Shown here one piece after another: positions 23,855-34,634 of a DNA stretch of 64,000 bases. The notes beneath the pieces are model-generated. The model did no database searches, was not told where the DNA came from, and saw nothing but the letters and a program-made list of their open reading frames with translations. Both the position numbers and the translations under genes were made by a program. Source of the stretch: Syncephalastrum monosporum B8922 (taxonomy: Eukaryota; Mucoromycota; Mucoromycetes; Mucorales; Syncephalastraceae). The stretch covers positions 124,001 to 188,000 of the forward strand of contig JNEN01001227.1 of the NCBI GenBank assembly GCA_000697355.1, given 5' to 3'. The first letter of the stretch is position 1. Each line of letters opens with the position of its first letter.

Positions 23855-23935
23855 AAAGTGTGCTTTCCTCGTATACATGCAGTAGAACAATAAGAGAAAA
23901 TATATCATGCTATTTACAAGAGATGTGATGTAAAA

Positions 23936-23959
23936 TGTGTGTGTGTGTGTGTGTGTGTG
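23936..23959. repeat. (TG)12 microsatellite
   Basis: Twelve TG dinucleotides in the short gap between the convergent TTC7-like and PSF2 genes. Confidence 0.9.
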
Positions 23960-24030
23960 CGATGTACGAAAATAGAGAGAGAAAAGGCGGCAACAACGAC
24001 GTAAGAGAAGTGGGGGATATCATGAATCCT

Positions 24031-24756
24031 TTAGAGGAATTGGTTTGATCTGCTATCGGGATTGAGGCGTTGCATCTCTTTGAAGGCACGTGCATAGAAC
24101 GGACGAATTTCGTTGACTTCCATGAGGGATAAGTTGTTCATGCCAAGCCAAGCGTCATCGAGAACGCGTAAACCGGCGCGTGCCTTGGACTGCCGCGTTT
24201 CGCGTAAATCTTTGAGCAGCCGGCGTATTTCTTCAGCGTCCGGAATGTCGTCGACCGCACTGAACAATACAATTAGATAACATACAGCAGTCGTGTATGG
24301 TTCTTACAAGCGCAGTAAAATATGAGCCATTTCCATGTAGTAAAAAGGGACCTCTGCGAATTCGTCACTCTCTTCCTCTGTTTCGAGCACCTTTTTGAGA
24401 TTGTCTGTATTGCTAATTTAGTGACAAGAAGACGGTCACTCTCAAAACCTACCAACGTTAAGCCATTCCGGAGGTACGACAGTGCATCTGTTGTTCTTCT
24501 TCAAGCTAAGCGCAAGCCAGAGCGGGACATTGGTACGGAATGGAGGACGGAAAGGACCAAAGGTGTTCTGATCACAGAGACACACACCGAGTGAGTGAGT
24601 TATGGGAAAGGGGGGGGGATATGTTTATGGGCTTACTTGAATGAGGGTCAGGGGAGGCATGCGACGCGTAGGAATGACCTGAATGCTTGCATTGCCGACA
24701 ATAAATTCAATTTCCTGAGGGGTGAATGCCTTCTGTTGAGCCAACGGCAAGGCCAT
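24031..24756 (-). CDS. PSF2: GINS complex subunit Psf2
   Basis: Four exons on the minus strand (24756-24637, 24567-24453, 24404-24308, 24259-24031) join in phase to 186 aa, the normal Psf2 length. The N-terminus has [17 protein letters not shown], the middle has [12 protein letters not shown] and P-P-E-W-L, then [16 protein letters not shown], and finally R-R-L-L-K-D-L-R-E and [15 protein letters not shown]. These are the diagnostic Psf2 blocks. Psf2 with Sld5, Psf1 and Psf3 forms GINS, part of the CMG replicative helicase in the nucleus. All residues expected in these blocks are present and nothing suggests loss of function. Confidence 0.95.
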
Positions 24757-25871
24757 ATATGAAAATCAAATGTAACAAAGGAGAGGTGCTTGAAAGGGAG
24801 CGGGTGGCGCTGTTCACTTCAAATTTATTGCGGCGGTCAAGCCCGCTCATACAACTAACACAAAGTGTATACAGTATTTAAATCGTTTTCTGTGGTATGA
24901 GAGACATATACTATAAATATGTATCCATAAATGATGGATCCATAGCTTCGATCTCATGGGAGTGTGTATGGACCCTGAAAAAGCAATAGCAGGATGGCCC
25001 TGAAGCTGCCCGAGTGTGTGGGTGTCCATGTACGACTCAGGTCATTACAAAGTCATTACATGGATTATATTGAGTGGCAGTCTCGCATACCATATTGAGC
25101 ACTATGTGTACTATACTATTCTGACCATGTAGCCTTCGCAGCATGGAAGCAGCAAGATTAGAAAATGGCAGGTGGATCTATGGTATGGCAGCGTCTCAGG
25201 GTCCAGCCAAATTATTATTACCATGCTATTACCATGCTATTTCTATTCTGGTCGTAAATAGCTTTTGTTTAAAACTCACTAGTGACAATACCATGGCGAG
25301 ACCCAAAAAAAAAAAAAAAAAAAACAATAATAAAAAAAGGCAGGCACCCATGGTAAGGAGAGCGGAAGAAAAAAGGTTCATGCACCGGTTTTATGAACGA
25401 ATTAACGACATAAATGAAGCCAAGCGTTCCATGTTTGTTGTATACACCATGTCCCAGCAGTCTGGAAGGTGGCAACCGATCGAGCAGCGTATGCTACTGC
25501 AGTAATGCGGCATGATTCTTTTTATACTCCACGGTCTGTGTCCTGTACATTATGTGCCGTTATAATGTTGCAGATGATAAGAAATGGATTGCCATACCGT
25601 TGGTCCCCCAACGAATGGTTCTCCTTCCTTGTATTTCCTTATAATTGACCGGGAAACCGGATGGAAGTCAAACACGTTTTTTATCGGCCAGTGAGGAAGG
25701 TCTCGAAGGTTTCACTTTTGAATTCCCGGCTCAGTCCATCCGCTGCCAACTGTACCTTTTTTTTTTTTCTTTTTCTTTTTTTCTACAGTAACGATCTTGC
25801 CATTCCTTTTCATTCCCCTCCCTTCTCTCTACGCATTACTACTTCTTTATACAGCAATATTGTAATCTAGT
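24757..25871. other. divergent promoter region between PSF2 and glycosyltransferase gene
   Basis: About 1.1 kb between two divergent genes. It contains AT-rich stretches, a 20-nt A run, a direct repeat of TTACCATGCTAT near 25220, and a T-rich tract just before 25872. The frame at 25143-25505 spans the A run and shows no domain, so I do not call it a gene. Confidence 0.5.
25305..25324. repeat. 20-nt poly-A run
   Basis: Uninterrupted A residues followed by CAATAATAAAAAAAGG. No retroelement sequence lies 5' of it. Confidence 0.8.
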
Positions 25872-28163
25872 ATGGCGCCTCCGCCGCCAAGTAATGTCGA
25901 GGTGATGATGGTGCATCGGAGAAACTCGACAACGACGACGATTACCAAGGGCAGTCGACGCGAGTATCGTCTTCCCCTGACACAATACGATCGCACACAC
26001 TACTTTTCAAAATACGACCGACGCTGGCGCTGGTGGCATGTTGCCTTTATATTCATGTTTCTTTTTGCTCTCTTTGAAGCCGGCGCTCTTTTGGTAGGCG
26101 GTGCATTATTGCATAGACAACCTTCCCCGATTCGCATAGGTATGGTCTTCTTATTGCATAAGGCCCTCTATTCATATGTTTCATTAGCCCTGCGACAATA
26201 CCCAACCATGCAATATCAGCACATGCCGCCCTCGTCGACTGAAGTCATGAAAGGCACTTCGGTGTACCATGTCACCAAAGAGTTTGGTCCGGCCGCGATG
26301 GGTGGGATGGGCATGGTCGTTACCGCGCTCGCGGCTGCTCAGCAACGCTCGGGTGTCTTCCAGACCCATGTCGTGATGCCCTATTACTCGTTCATCAAGA
26401 ACAAACACAAGACGGAACGGGTGGTTGATTTGGTGGTGGATATCCGCGACAAGGATGGCGGAATGATTCCGGTTGAGTTCCGGGTCTGGAAGATGATGCA
26501 CGTCTTTGATCCGCCGCCGCCACCCGAGAATATCACCACCTGGGAGATCATTGACGGTGTCAACACGACGGTCGTCACGACGCCTCCTCCAGTGCCTATC
26601 CCACCCACGGAACAGGTCCCGGTTTACCTCATTGGTCCCGGTAACCGACGCCCGCTGAATCTCGCCTTTCGTGCGCGCAGTCCCCTCCACGTCTACTCGG
26701 TCCCGCAGGCGTTGCCGATGGAGTGGAAAGACCAGTTCTTTAGCAAAGCCGCCGCCGAGTTCATCGCCTACCAAGCCGCTTCCATTGATGAGATCTCGCT
26801 GTTTGCACCCGCATCGCATCCTTTCCCACATGTCGATATCGTCCACATTCACGGCGCCACCAATGCGTATGTGGCCAAGCACCTGCGCGACTATGAGCAG
26901 CGCCATCAGCTCGGCGCTCGCCCACCAGCCATCATGTACACGATGCACGACTATCTCGATGAGCTGCAGTATACCAATACGGTCAACAATGTTCACAAAT
27001 TTCTCAACGCGCCGGACGATCGATTATTGGACTATCAACGGGGTCACCGCGTGTTCATGTCCAGCTTGGGCATCGACTTGTCGGACGTAACGACGTTTGT
27101 GAGCAAAACCATGGCGGCCGACATCGTCGAAGGCCGACTGGACTTTTATCTCAAGGAGCTCGTCCTCGACAGTGTGCTGCGCAAGGCCGAGCAGGGCCGG
27201 TTTTTTGGTATCACGAACGGTGTCGATTTTGGCACACTGAATCCATTTAGCAATAAGCGCATGGTGAGCCGTAAGCTGGCATACCCCGCCCAGGCACTCG
27301 AGCAAGTCAAGGCGCAGCCGACGATCCCCGGGACAACCACCTGGCATCTTGCGGCTTCGCACAAGGAGTACGTGGTCGCGGCCAAGGATCGTGCCAAAAA
27401 ATGGCTGATGCGTCGGGGGATGCTAGACCCGCGCGACGTCGATCGGCCCATAGTTCTCTTTGTAGGACGCTTCCAGTACAACAAGGGTCTGGAGATTTTT
27501 GACGAGGCGTGCCAGTACTTTGTGAAGCACGATATGAAGCTGATCATCATGGGCCAGCCCAACAATTACCCGCTCAGCTGGGTTGAAGCCCTGGAACGTC
27601 GATATCCGGATCACGTCAAAGTCATGTCCACGGCACGCGAGCAGCGTCAGTGGTCTGTGTTCTATCGTGCAGCCGCCGACTTTGCGTTTGTGCCCAGCCT
27701 GACCGAAAGCTTTGGTCTGGTCGCAGCGGAAGGCTTGCTGTTTGGCACGCCCGTCATTTCGACCGGTGCAGGGGGCCTGCGCGAGTTCCTGATTGATCGC
27801 CCTACGAAGCGGTCCCACGTGCGGGTCTCGCGCGACAAGGAAACGCGCGCGCCGACCCTGACGAGCCACGAAACCTACAATGCTTACGTGTTTGAACCTT
27901 CGACGCTTGCGGAAGCGATCGCGGACGCTGCCCAGGACTATCATGAGAATCGTCAAAGCAAGCCTCGACGCGAAGAATTTTTGCTGCGCATGATCCGGAG
28001 CGCGGTCGCGTTGGGTTGGGACCGTGATCACCACGAAGGGCCAGTGTATGAATACATGAAGGCCTACCACATTGCCTTAGATAGGAGGCAAACGCCCCCG
28101 CTACGCCATCATGAACTAGCCGACGAGCAGCGCCTCATAGCTCGTCTCCAATCCTCTGCATAA
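25872..28163 (+). CDS. Membrane-anchored GT5-like (glycogen/starch-synthase-fold) glycosyltransferase
   Basis: The frame encodes 763 aa. A likely 48-nt intron at 26140-26187 (GTATGG to TTCATTAG, length divisible by three, no stop) would reduce it to 747 aa. A short basic N-terminal tail precedes one hydrophobic segment (about 56-80: W-H-V-A-F-I-F-M-F-L-F-A-L-F), giving a type II membrane topology. The following domain has the GT-B pattern: E-F-G-P-A-A-M-G-G-M-G-M-V-V at the donor loop, N-G-V-D-F-G-T-L-N-P, V-L-F-V-G-R-F-Q-Y-N-K-G-L and the C-terminal P-S-L-T-E-S-F-G-L-V-A-A-E-G catalytic block. GT5 enzymes transfer glucose from ADP/UDP-glucose to alpha-glucans. A soluble glycogen synthase would lack the anchor, so a cell-wall or Golgi alpha-glucan role is inferred. 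Substrate is not determinable from sequence. Confidence 0.85.
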   Translation: MAPPPPSNVEVMMVHRRNSTTTTITKGSRREYRLPLTQYDRTHYFSKYDRRWRWWHVAFIFMFLFALFEAGALLVGGALLHRQPSPIRIGMVFLLHKALYSYVSLALRQYPTMQYQHMPPSSTEVMKGTSVYHVTKEFGPAAMGGMGMVVTALAAAQQRSGVFQTHVVMPYYSFIKNKHKTERVVDLVVDIRDKDGGMIPVEFRVWKMMHVFDPPPPPENITTWEIIDGVNTTVVTTPPPVPIPPTEQVPVYLIGPGNRRPLNLAFRARSPLHVYSVPQALPMEWKDQFFSKAAAEFIAYQAASIDEISLFAPASHPFPHVDIVHIHGATNAYVAKHLRDYEQRHQLGARPPAIMYTMHDYLDELQYTNTVNNVHKFLNAPDDRLLDYQRGHRVFMSSLGIDLSDVTTFVSKTMAADIVEGRLDFYLKELVLDSVLRKAEQGRFFGITNGVDFGTLNPFSNKRMVSRKLAYPAQALEQVKAQPTIPGTTTWHLAASHKEYVVAAKDRAKKWLMRRGMLDPRDVDRPIVLFVGRFQYNKGLEIFDEACQYFVKHDMKLIIMGQPNNYPLSWVEALERRYPDHVKVMSTAREQRQWSVFYRAAADFAFVPSLTESFGLVAAEGLLFGTPVISTGAGGLREFLIDRPTKRSHVRVSRDKETRAPTLTSHETYNAYVFEPSTLAEAIADAAQDYHENRQSKPRREEFLLRMIRSAVALGWDRDHHEGPVYEYMKAYHIALDRRQTPPLRHHELADEQRLIARLQSSA

Positions 28164-30131
28164 TACCTCTTTTTCTTTATTATATATTGCATACTCCCCA
28201 CACACATGCACACGCACTTTTGTTTTCTAACAAGCATTCTTTCATTCCATCATATTTTTCTATTATGTGTATTATATAAATGATCGAAGCTTGGCGCCCT
28301 TCTACATCCTTTGGTGCCATGAGAAAAAAAATTAATGAATTGGGAAAGGCGTGAAAGATTCTCCGAGGAGAAAACATTTTCCCTTGCAATGCAATGACAA
28401 AAGGAATAGGAGTTTTTTTTTCGCAGCCACATCTATGGTTTCTGCCCCAAAAGGACACCCTAAGATAGAAGAGCATAGCGTAAAAGGTGTGGCACAAACC
28501 TCGTTCTCTATGAGGGGATCGGCAAAAAAAAAAAAAAAAAAAACGACGGAGTGGCAGGGCGGGACCGGGTACATGTGTGGGGATTTTTTCTCCTTACGCA
28601 GTGTGCCGTCAAGAGAGTTGTGTACGACATCCACGAAGAGCCCAACAAAATGTGCGAGAGGAGCATTGCTTCTACTGTGGGAGTATTTTCCGATATCCCA
28701 TCTATCTTCATATTCAGCAGCGCTGTAGTAGAATTGGGCTATCATATGTGGAGTGCAGATACGCACAACTGTTGACAGGAAAGGGAACATGTCAAAGAAA
28801 AGGCTCTAAACCCAGCCATTGGGCTTGATTTGAGCGGATCAATAGACGAGGTCAATAGGAACTGGAATGGATGGTGTCCCGAAGTCATGTAATGATCAAT
28901 ACGTTGGTTAATCAGTTTGCCTAATGCTCTTGGCTTGAATCGATGTTAACTACGTGCTTGGGTAAAAAAAGGTGACATACTGTCCGTGACGTAAGAGGGT
29001 TTTATCCGTGTTTAAATAGCACTTATGACCAATTTCGATCAAAGCTAAGTCAGCCAGCTCGACCATGATGCCTATATTCCAACTGCATCATGGGTAATCT
29101 TCAATGAAAAGGTATTGTGTACCCACGAAAGATAACACAGAAATACAGGAAGCAAACCATGGATTTCACCCAAAATTTATGTCTAAAAAATGAGATTACT
29201 AAAGGTCATGGGAAGGTCAAAGAAAAGTGTACCACGCAACAGGATGCATGTTACTGTTTTCGTACGCTAAATAGTATGTGTACCTGTATGTTATACAAGC
29301 TAGTCTATTGTGATCACTGTAAGGCGGGTTATCCTTTAACTGGAGATGTATCTATTTTTCCTATACATCTGCACGGACCAAGGAGCCGTGGGCCGTTGTG
29401 CGCGCTTCGGACGTACAGCCGCCATTTCAGATAACCCAACAGCCGCGAATTCCTTCTTCTTGAGTTACATCTCGGCCTATCACCCATACGTGAGGAGGAA
29501 GGGGTGGGATGAAGGTAGTAGAAATCAGGTTGGTAAGGATGCATAGGCCGTTTAGGAGTGAAACACACACAAAAAGTGAAAGAGAGGTAGTTTGAATCTC
29601 TTGATACTATAGTCTGTTTCGATCACTGCTTAATCATCACAAGTTGCTTGATACGTATGGTGTCGATAGGCTTGTCCTCCACCTGAAGTAGCAATAGAAA
29701 AGCAAAAAGGACTCGAATATGTATTTGTCAGTGACATCATTTTTGTAGACCGTGGGCGTATTGAGATACGTATATCCACACATCGTTGGATAAGTAATAA
29801 ATAACAGCGATCATTGCAGAAGAGAACCCCTGCAGAGTTTATTTACACAAGTTCACGAATACAAGGGAGGCAATATATTATTGCGTCCAAGCGTGATCGG
29901 TCTGTCCGCTCGACGTTAGTCGTATATAAGTATGCTTGTTTAGCCTCTGTATACGAAAATACACACAGCACCGCTTAGTATGCCCTAAATAGACACATAC
30001 GAGTCCAAGTAAGACTCCACGAAGTGATAATCCCACTAGTAACATATAAAAACTCACAGATATGAAGGGGTTCTTTCGTGACAGAGAGAGAAAAGAAAAA
30101 TGAACTATGTATAGAAGATGAAAATAATGCT
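28164..30131. other. 2-kb spacer between convergent genes
   Basis: No recognisable gene. Contains a 19-20-nt A run near 28525, several short frames on both strands without domains, and AT-rich 3' flanks of the two converging genes. Nothing resembles a transposon terminus or an RNA gene. Confidence 0.5.
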
Positions 30132-31869
30132 TTACAAATGCTCGGTGTTGATCAGACTGTTCATGATCATGTCGTAATCCTCCTGCTCGCCTAATGGAAA
30201 TGGCTCACTTTGAAGCTGGTCGCTAAACAGGCCGTCCCAAGGGTGGCAGGAGGAAGTGTCATCGAGGGTAGATTTGGGTGAAAAGGCCAGGGGCGAAAAG
30301 AAATCGGTGGGTTGTGGGTGATGAGTTGACACAGAGCTCGTGTCGGATGACGCCAAGGACGAAGCATAGCGCTGTTGTGATGCTTCTTGTTGTGATGTGT
30401 GCTGCTGCTGTCGCTCTTGGTCTAATGCCGTGGGCAGTTGATAATTCTGCCGGCCGTCCTCCAATTCGTTCTTGCCTTGCATCCTCCGCCAATGGTTCGT
30501 GGTCCGTTGCAACGAAAAGTCAATCGTGAGGAACCAAAACTTTTCGAAAAACTCAGCGGGTAGTTCCCAGTTGGCAGCCACGGCTGGGTCGCCTCCGTGG
30601 AAGATTGAGTTCCCGATCAAGCACCGGAGACAGTCTTCGAGGTCAAACATGTCGCGAAACAGGATCATGCGGTCGCGCATATGAGGCGTAGGGATTAAAT
30701 CGATACGTGGGTCGTGAGGAATCGTAAGCTATAGAGGAAAAGAAAGACGGAATAAGACATGATGCTATTTTCCCCATCTGCCCATCTCTAGCAAGCGCGA
30801 TGTATACCTGAAGCACGGTGGGTTGGATGGCAAATGTGCTCGAGTCGACCTTGGCACAGAAGGACTGAAGGCGCAGACGCAGCCGGAGGATTTGGACGGC
30901 GGCATAATTGGAAGTCGCTACATCTGTGTTGTTCAGGGCCGGTTGCGGTGACGGCAGAACCTGCTGCTGTGGTGGGTCATATTGAGGCGGAGAGGAGGGT
31001 GGGTGTGATGGACTTGATGCCGGACGGGGCGGATTAAAGAAGGCCGTGTCGGCATCTTCGAGAAGGATGGGCGAGAGCGCCGGGGGTTCGTCACTCATAG
31101 CCATGGACTCATACTCTTCTTCTTCGTTTGATTGCTCAAAAGGGTGGAAAAGATCCTCAGTGGGTGGGTCAAGAGGCGAGACATGGAATTCATTGAAAGA
31201 TGGAGAAGAAAGTTCGGGCGGCGACACGTCAACCGTGGTGCGGGCGGGCTGGGCCATCATGGAATGGGGAGGATGGATAGGTTCAGCGGGTATGGACCGA
31301 ATGCCATCTGGCGAGACGACCAGCGAGCCAGACGAGAGGTAGCGGTCGCGCGGTTTGCGTGGTACGTCCGCTGCAGTGGGCATAGGCAGCTTGTTGTTGG
31401 CATTAGCGGCCATATAGGATGCGATAGGTTCCGGGGTCGACTGAGCTAGCAAGCTCAGGGCTTCGTCGTTGATATACGGGCTGTGTTGCGGGATGACGAG
31501 GTTGTGACGGAAGCAGACCAGCTGGAGTGTAAGGACGGTGCCCTTCAGATACCAGTTTTCGGATCGAAGGATGTCATTGTCGCCCTTGAGTTGCTCGTTT
31601 TCGGCCTGGAGGCGGTCGCGCTGCTCGCGCACCTGCTTGACAGCGAGCTCGAGCTCGCGGAGGTGGCGCTCTTTACGCTCGCGAAACGCTCGCTGGGCCG
31701 CCCGGTTTTGTGCCTTGCGAAGGGCGGGCGAGGCAGGATTGGGTTTGCGTCCTGGCTTCTTGCGCACCTTGACGGGTGGCTCTTGATGTGAGGACGGTTG
31801 TGACAACACCTGCTGCTGCGACTCCAGCTGCTGTTGTTGTGCTTGGGGCGGTTCAGTCACTGAGGACAT
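30132..31869 (-). CDS. bZIP transcription factor with DUF3425 domain (AP-1/Yap-like basic region)
   Basis: Two exons (31869-30808 and 30728-30132) join in phase to 552 aa. After a Gln/Pro-rich start, a basic region K-A-Q-N-R-A-A-Q-R-A-F-R-E-R-K (N-x-x-A-Q-x-x-F-R, Pap1/Yap1 type) runs into a leucine zipper (L-R-E-L-E-L-A-V-K, L-Q-A-E-N-E-Q-L). The middle is Ser/Pro-rich with acidic patches. The C-terminal domain, P-T-P-H-M-R-D-R-M-I-L-F and W-E-L-P-A-E-F, matches the fungal bZIP-associated DUF3425. Exon 2 ends in a Gln-rich, acidic tail. The factor should bind DNA as a dimer in the nucleus. I see no obvious Yap1-type Cys-rich redox domains, so an oxidative-stress role is not supported directly. 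It diverges from the multicopper oxidase gene. Confidence 0.9.
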
Positions 31870-32709
31870 CTTTTGTGAGTGTGTGAAAGAAGAACAAGAA
31901 GCGAAAAGCAGTGGCGGGAAACAAGTGAAATGTGTCAGAAGCGGGGTGCTGGGGTATTGGTGTAACTCGCATTTTCTTTTGCGAGGGCCAATCTTCCAAA
32001 GGCTGGGTTATCATGTTTCTCATATACATATTCTCCCCAATCCAAAAGTTTTCCCGAAAATGCGGGCAAGAGGTTCATTGGCTCTATCCTGCATCTCCGA
32101 AAAATAGTATTCCCATCGGTTGCACCATCCAATGTTGCTGAAGAAGCTTTTTTACATTTGCAACTCCGCAATGCCCTATTTGTTGTTTTGTTGCTGGGCC
32201 CGCCACCCATCCCTCCAGTCCACTAGTCAAACGTATTTGGAAAGGTCCTGTGCATCATTGGGCCGAATGCACGTGCCCACCTCCGATTTCCAAGAAAGGG
32301 TTCTTGCCCTTCATTGCATTATCACTGCTGCTGTACATGCATATAATACGCAGAAAACCAGCGCACAGCCTTTGCATATATGTCATTCGTTGGCGAGTTT
32401 TTTTTTATTTCTAATCCTTTTATACCCTTTTCTCTTCCAGTGATATACTCAAATATTTTTGAAATACAAGCGCCATTGGCACGCAGCATAGCAAAAGCAT
32501 GTAAAGTCGGAGGATGAAGATTAGTTACATATGGAGAGTATGTTGATACCAACTCGACCGGGAAGGGTGGCAAAAGAAACAATGAAAGCTCCTAAATGAC
32601 GAGAGCCTTGTTGACTTTACAACCAGACGCTACTGCTATACTAGTGTTTATTTATGATCATGCGCATCTTGATCTTTCTTCTTCCATCCTTCCTGACAGC
32701 TGCTTGCTC
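31870..32709. other. bidirectional promoter region, bZIP / multicopper oxidase
   Basis: About 0.8 kb shared by the divergent bZIP (-) and oxidase (+) genes. Contains AT-rich stretches and short frames, none convincing. The oxidase frame could be extended upstream to 32596, but those residues do not look like a signal or domain. Confidence 0.5.
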
Positions 32710-34434
32710 ATGTTAATAATCGCCGCAGTCTATGTCGGGTTGTATGTCTGGCTATCTTTATTAGGAGAAGCCGCACCGTCCATGTCCAGTACGGTGCATT
32801 ATTTCGATCTGAATATTACACGCGATTGGATTGACCCCGACTGCTCCGGCTTCAGCGCGCCGGTCTTAGTCGCGAACCATCAGATGCCAGGGCCGACGAT
32901 CCGCGTGAAGCGGGGCGACCGCGTCCACATCACGGTGCGCAACCTTCTCTGGAACGAACCTGCCGTCAGCCCGAATGTGACCCACCCTGGTGCCGGCATG
33001 AACGCAATTTCAATTCATTTCCACGGCATCCGCCAGTATGGCTCGATCCAAGCGGACGGCGTGCCAGGCTTGACCCAACCCGTTATTCCCCCCGGCGCCG
33101 AGTTCATCCACGAGTTCAGTGTCGTGAATCAAGCCGGCACCTATTTCTACCATGCCCACGTTGGACTCCAAGAGCAAAGTCTCTTTGGACCCTTTATTGT
33201 CGACGAAGAGGCATCGGAAAATAATCACGAAATCAAGCATGCCGGACCCTATACGTACGACGACGAGCGGACGCTCACCTTGAGCGAGTGGTGGCAGCGC
33301 GACCGGGCCGAGTTTGAAGATTTTCTGCTGAGCCCTCATTTTAACTACATCCCCGAAGCCGACAGCGTCTTGATCAACGGTCGCACGGTCATGGACTCCA
33401 ACCGGCCCGTGCCAAACACGTGTCCAGGCTATCCGGTCGTGGATGTGGATCCGGGCAAGACCTATCGACTCCGCGTGATCGCCGCCGCCACGTTCCGCAC
33501 CTTTGGGTTTAGCATTGATGGGCACAATATGACCATCATTGAAGTCGACGGTGAGTTGATCGAGCCGTACGAGACGTCGTTTTTGGAGGTCGCGCCGGGC
33601 CAGCGATTTTCGGTTCTACTCCACACACACCACCACCACGTCGGACGTGATCTCACTGTAGCGACCTACCGGCGCTGGGCTGAGGGTATCGACACATCCT
33701 CCAACGGGCTCGCTGTGTTGCGTTACAGTGGGGAAAAGGACACACCTATATTCTATGCGCCTGAACGGCCCATCTTTCCTACCGACTTGTCACCGCACTG
33801 GATCTGGAACGAGCTGAAGCCGCTGCATGGCGTAGACCCAGTCGCACGCGGAGACGATGCGCGTGTGGTCAAGTTGCGTTCCACCGACCAAGCCTTGCCG
33901 GACGGCCGCGTGCGGTGGTTTATCAACGGTGTGTCATTCAGCGATCCCGAAGAGCCTTTACTGTACCAGCTTCGATCAGGTAAGCGGCGGAGGCCGATGT
34001 ATGGACGGCTCCAGAACGGCTACGATCCGTTTCTCGGGACATATCCGCTGTCCTACTACGAGACGGTCGATTTCGTATTGCAAGCGACGCACGTACCGGG
34101 CGAGCCGTGCCGGTCACATCCGTGGCACACCCACGGCCATTCGCACTGGGAGATTGCGTACGGCGCAGGCGAGTATGACGAGGCGCGCGACGGCAAACTG
34201 CGCAATGTACCGCATCCGATCCAGAAAGATATCACGCTCGTCTACCCACAAATTGATCCTGCTCTCGAAGTCGCAAACGGTACGCTGCGCAAAGAGGTCG
34301 TTGGGTGCGGTTGGTCCAAGATCCGGATTTTGGCAGATAATCCTGGGTTCTGGGCCATGCATTGCCACAACACGCCGCATATGCTGATGGGCATGATGCT
34401 CGCGCTGGAAGAAGCTCCTGAACTCATTCAATAG
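32710..34434 (+). CDS. Secreted/anchored multicopper oxidase (laccase/ferroxidase-like)
   Basis: Intronless frame, 574 aa from the ATG at 32710, which begins a hydrophobic signal or anchor sequence (L-I-I-A-A-V-Y-V-G-L-Y-V-W-L). The frame is open back to 32596. Three cupredoxin domains are expected. All four copper motifs are present: I-H-F-H-G-I, Y-F-Y-H-A-H-V, H-P-W-H-T-H-G-H, and H-C-H-N-T-P-H-M-L-M-G-M near the C-terminus. Type 1, 2 and 3 copper ligands are therefore complete, so the enzyme should couple one-electron oxidation of a substrate (phenols, Fe(II) or similar) to reduction of oxygen to water. The residue ten after the T1 Cys is Met, an axial ligand typical of lower-potential T1 sites. 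No dedicated ferroxidase partner (FTR1) lies nearby, so laccase versus ferroxidase is undecided. Confidence 0.9.
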   Translation: MLIIAAVYVGLYVWLSLLGEAAPSMSSTVHYFDLNITRDWIDPDCSGFSAPVLVANHQMPGPTIRVKRGDRVHITVRNLLWNEPAVSPNVTHPGAGMNAISIHFHGIRQYGSIQADGVPGLTQPVIPPGAEFIHEFSVVNQAGTYFYHAHVGLQEQSLFGPFIVDEEASENNHEIKHAGPYTYDDERTLTLSEWWQRDRAEFEDFLLSPHFNYIPEADSVLINGRTVMDSNRPVPNTCPGYPVVDVDPGKTYRLRVIAAATFRTFGFSIDGHNMTIIEVDGELIEPYETSFLEVAPGQRFSVLLHTHHHHVGRDLTVATYRRWAEGIDTSSNGLAVLRYSGEKDTPIFYAPERPIFPTDLSPHWIWNELKPLHGVDPVARGDDARVVKLRSTDQALPDGRVRWFINGVSFSDPEEPLLYQLRSGKRRRPMYGRLQNGYDPFLGTYPLSYYETVDFVLQATHVPGEPCRSHPWHTHGHSHWEIAYGAGEYDEARDGKLRNVPHPIQKDITLVYPQIDPALEVANGTLRKEVVGCGWSKIRILADNPGFWAMHCHNTPHMLMGMMLALEEAPELIQ

Positions 34435-34634
34435 CATGCATCCTTTCTCCTGTAAATTTTTTTTTGTATACCACGTATGTCATTTGTAATACACATCGCG
34501 CAAGCATATTAGATTATTTTTTTTTTCTTTTCCTTTTCGGCTGTATTCTCTCTCATGAATGGGCAAAGCGTTTTTGTTATTTTTTGCGATTGGGCTGTAA
34601 AAGAAAAAAAAAGGGTCAATCGATTTAATTAAAT

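Noticed and set aside
25143..25505. 120-codon frame spanning a 20-nt A run
   Set aside because: The Lys run comes from the homopolymer; no conserved sequence and no promoter context.
28180..29434. Several frames of 60-150 codons between the glycosyltransferase and bZIP genes
   Set aside because: None has a domain, a signal peptide or a splice pattern; some cross an A run.
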